Shown: in pieces, positions 5,788-7,096 of the stretch | Numbering within the stretch: the first letter of the stretch is position 1 | How the letters are laid out: each line of letters begins with the position of its first letter | NCBI GenBank assembly: GCA_018824795.1 | Contig: JAHJFL010000052.1 | Span: 1 to 7,096 of the forward strand | DNA: 7,096 bases | Direction of reading: 5' to 3' | Origin: a bacterium | GTDB taxonomy: Bacteria > Campylobacterota > Campylobacteria > Campylobacterales > Sulfurimonadaceae | Notes under the pieces: model-generated | Database searches by the model: none | The model's input: the letters and a program-made list of their open reading frames with translations, nothing else | What the model was told of the DNA's origin: nothing | Translations under genes and position numbers: made by a program

Positions 5788-7028
5788 TTCATAGACACTG
5801 TAGTTTTTGTGACGCCAAAGAGAGTGAAGAGAACCCTCTTATAGCTGGTAATAGCGTTTATATATGTAAAAATTGTGTAGTAAGCGCATATAAAATAATG
5901 TTTGGCGATGAAAAAATCGTTGATGGGTCAAAAGAGAAAGAACTTTTAGAAGCTGTAAACAAACTTATGACTCCAAAAGAACTTGACAATTTTTTAGGCG
6001 AGTACATAATCGGCCAAGAAAGAGCAAGAAAGCTTTTAAGTGTAGCCGTATACAACCACTATAAAAGAATTTTTAAAACAAAAAATATAACTGAAGACGA
6101 TACTGAAATAGCAAAATCAAATGTCCTTCTTATTGGGCCGACTGGAAGCGGTAAAACGCTTATGGCTCAGACAATTGCGAGAGTTTTGAATGTGCCAATT
6201 GCCATTGCGGATGCAACCAGTTTAACTGAAGCGGGCTATGTTGGAGAAGACGTTGAAAACATTTTGACAAAACTTCTTCAAGCAGCAGATGGCGACATTG
6301 AACGTGCACAACAGGGAATAGTTTTCATAGATGAAGTAGATAAGGTTTCACGTATGAGTGAAAACCGTTCTATCACTCGTGATGTTTCAGGTGAAGGGGT
6401 ACAACAGGCACTTCTTAAAATCATTGAGGGTTCAGCTGTAAACATTCCACCAAAAGGTGGAAGAAAACACCCAAATCAGGATTTTACAGTTATTGACACA
6501 ACAAATATTCTATTTATTTGCGGCGGTGCCTTTGATGGACTTGAAGAGATTTTGAAGAAAAAACAAGGTGAAAATGTTCTTGGTTTTGGTCATGAGAAAA
6601 AAACTAAAGACGAGAAAAAACCGACTTTTGATATGGTTGAACCAGACGATTTAGTCGGCTATGGACTTATTCCAGAGCTTGTTGGCCGTCTTCCTATCAT
6701 AGCATCTTTGAGTGAAATAAGTGAAGCAGATATGGTACGTATCTTAACAGAGCCAAAAAACTCACTTGTAAGACAGTACAAGAAATTATTTTCTATTGAT
6801 GGTGTGGAACTAAATTTTGAGCCTGAAGCACTTGCTGCAATTGCCAAAAAAGCCTTGAAACGTAAAACTGGAGCTAGAGGTTTACGTGCAATACTTGAAG
6901 AAAATATGATAGATATTATGTACGAGCTTCCTGAATATGACGGCTATGAAGTTTTAATAACAAAAGAAGTGATTGAAAACGCAGAGAAACCGGTTTATAT
7001 CAAAAAATCTACAAAACAAACAGCATAA
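5784..7028 (+). CDS. clpX: ATP-dependent Clp protease unfoldase subunit ClpX
   Basis: ClpX is the hexameric AAA+ unfoldase that feeds proteins into ClpP; it acts in the cytoplasm. The N-terminal zinc-binding domain is present with C6, C9, C28 and C31. The AAA+ core shows Walker A GPTGSGKT (118-125), pore loop GYVG (151-154), Walker [10 protein letters not shown] (179-187), the RKH substrate loop at 227-229, and sensor 2 GARGLR (363-368). The ClpP-docking tripeptide is LGF at 266-268, equivalent to the IGF loop of E. coli, so a ClpP partner is expected elsewhere in the genome. At 414 residues it has normal length and no missing key residue. Its ATG overlaps the lpxA stop as ATGA, and AGAGGA lies 7 bases upstream, so translation is likely coupled to lpxA. 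mreB follows after 9 bases. Confidence 0.98.
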   Translation: MIHRHCSFCDAKESEENPLIAGNSVYICKNCVVSAYKIMFGDEKIVDGSKEKELLEAVNKLMTPKELDNFLGEYIIGQERARKLLSVAVYNHYKRIFKTKNITEDDTEIAKSNVLLIGPTGSGKTLMAQTIARVLNVPIAIADATSLTEAGYVGEDVENILTKLLQAADGDIERAQQGIVFIDEVDKVSRMSENRSITRDVSGEGVQQALLKIIEGSAVNIPPKGGRKHPNQDFTVIDTTNILFICGGAFDGLEEILKKKQGENVLGFGHEKKTKDEKKPTFDMVEPDDLVGYGLIPELVGRLPIIASLSEISEADMVRILTEPKNSLVRQYKKLFSIDGVELNFEPEALAAIAKKALKRKTGARGLRAILEENMIDIMYELPEYDGYEVLITKEVIENAEKPVYIKKSTKQTA

Positions 7029-7037
7029 GGTAATAAT

Positions 7038-7096
7038 ATGATTTTTAATAAAATAATAGGGCTTTTTTCTAACGACTTATCTATAGATTTGGGTAC
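7038..7096 (+). CDS. mreB: Rod shape-determining protein MreB, N-terminus only
   Basis: The gene runs off the right edge after 19 complete codons. The peptide MIFNKIIGLFSNDLSIDLG, with Thr next, matches the MreB start: a short amphipathic membrane-binding segment followed by the first phosphate-binding motif of the actin fold (DLGT at 17-20). MreB forms membrane-bound filaments that direct cell-wall synthesis and rod or curved shape. AAGG at 7027-7030, overlapping the clpX stop, lies 7 bases before the ATG, so it is co-translated with clpX. mreB next to clpX is the known order in Campylobacter and relatives, where mreC usually follows. Confidence 0.93.
   Translation, partial: MIFNKIIGLFSNDLSIDLG

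Noticed and set aside
1..7096. Undescribed defence, mobile or biosynthetic system
   Set aside because: Every substantial open frame belongs to a known housekeeping or regulatory family; there are no transposase, integrase, toxin-antitoxin, CRISPR repeat or attachment-site signs, and composition looks even across the window.

Overview
The window looks like ordinary chromosomal DNA of a Campylobacterota (epsilonproteobacterial) species, most likely a free-living Sulfurimonas-type organism. This rests on the AT-rich composition, the gene order fabZ-lpxA-clpX-mreB (also found in Campylobacter and its relatives), the long-form QueH protein, and promoters with clear -10 boxes but no recognisable -35. 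The genus is an inference from protein character; no search was run.

Layout. The left edge may hold the 3' end of an unidentified plus-strand gene (1-68). Positions 110-2022 carry a minus-strand two-component operon: a membrane histidine kinase with a TTG start, then 11 bases later an OmpR-type response regulator. A 111-base divergent region with two back-to-back TATAAT boxes separates the kinase from a plus-strand cyclophilin-type peptidyl-prolyl isomerase (2134-2637). That gene converges on a minus-strand protein-L-isoaspartate O-methyltransferase, pcm (2690-3301); an 11-bp hairpin lies between the two 3' ends. pcm diverges from queH (3412-4494), which encodes an epoxyqueuosine reductase with a long unassigned C-terminal extension. 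A promoter just after queH probably starts the last block: fabZ (start revised to 4542), lpxA, clpX and the beginning of mreB. These four are tightly packed, with gaps of 10 bases, a 4-base ATGA overlap, and 9 bases.

How the genes fit together. fabZ and lpxA act at neighbouring steps: FabZ dehydrates 3-hydroxyacyl-ACP for fatty-acid elongation, and LpxA uses 3-hydroxyacyl-ACP for the first lipid A step, so both draw on one pool. clpX (the ClpP unfoldase) and mreB (cell-shape actin) follow in the same transcription unit, linking envelope synthesis, proteolysis and shape. The PPIase, Pcm and ClpX all serve protein folding, repair or turnover, but they lie in separate units and no joint system is implied. 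The two-component pair has no neighbouring target that would reveal its signal.

I found no mobile element, CRISPR array, tRNA, rRNA or defence-like system. No gene-free stretch exceeds about 111 bases. The points most worth a second look are the QueH extension, a -10/start-site motif shared by three promoters, the kinase's degenerate ATP-binding G1 box, the palindrome over the PPIase promoter, and the hairpin whose U-tract sits on the wrong side for a terminator.
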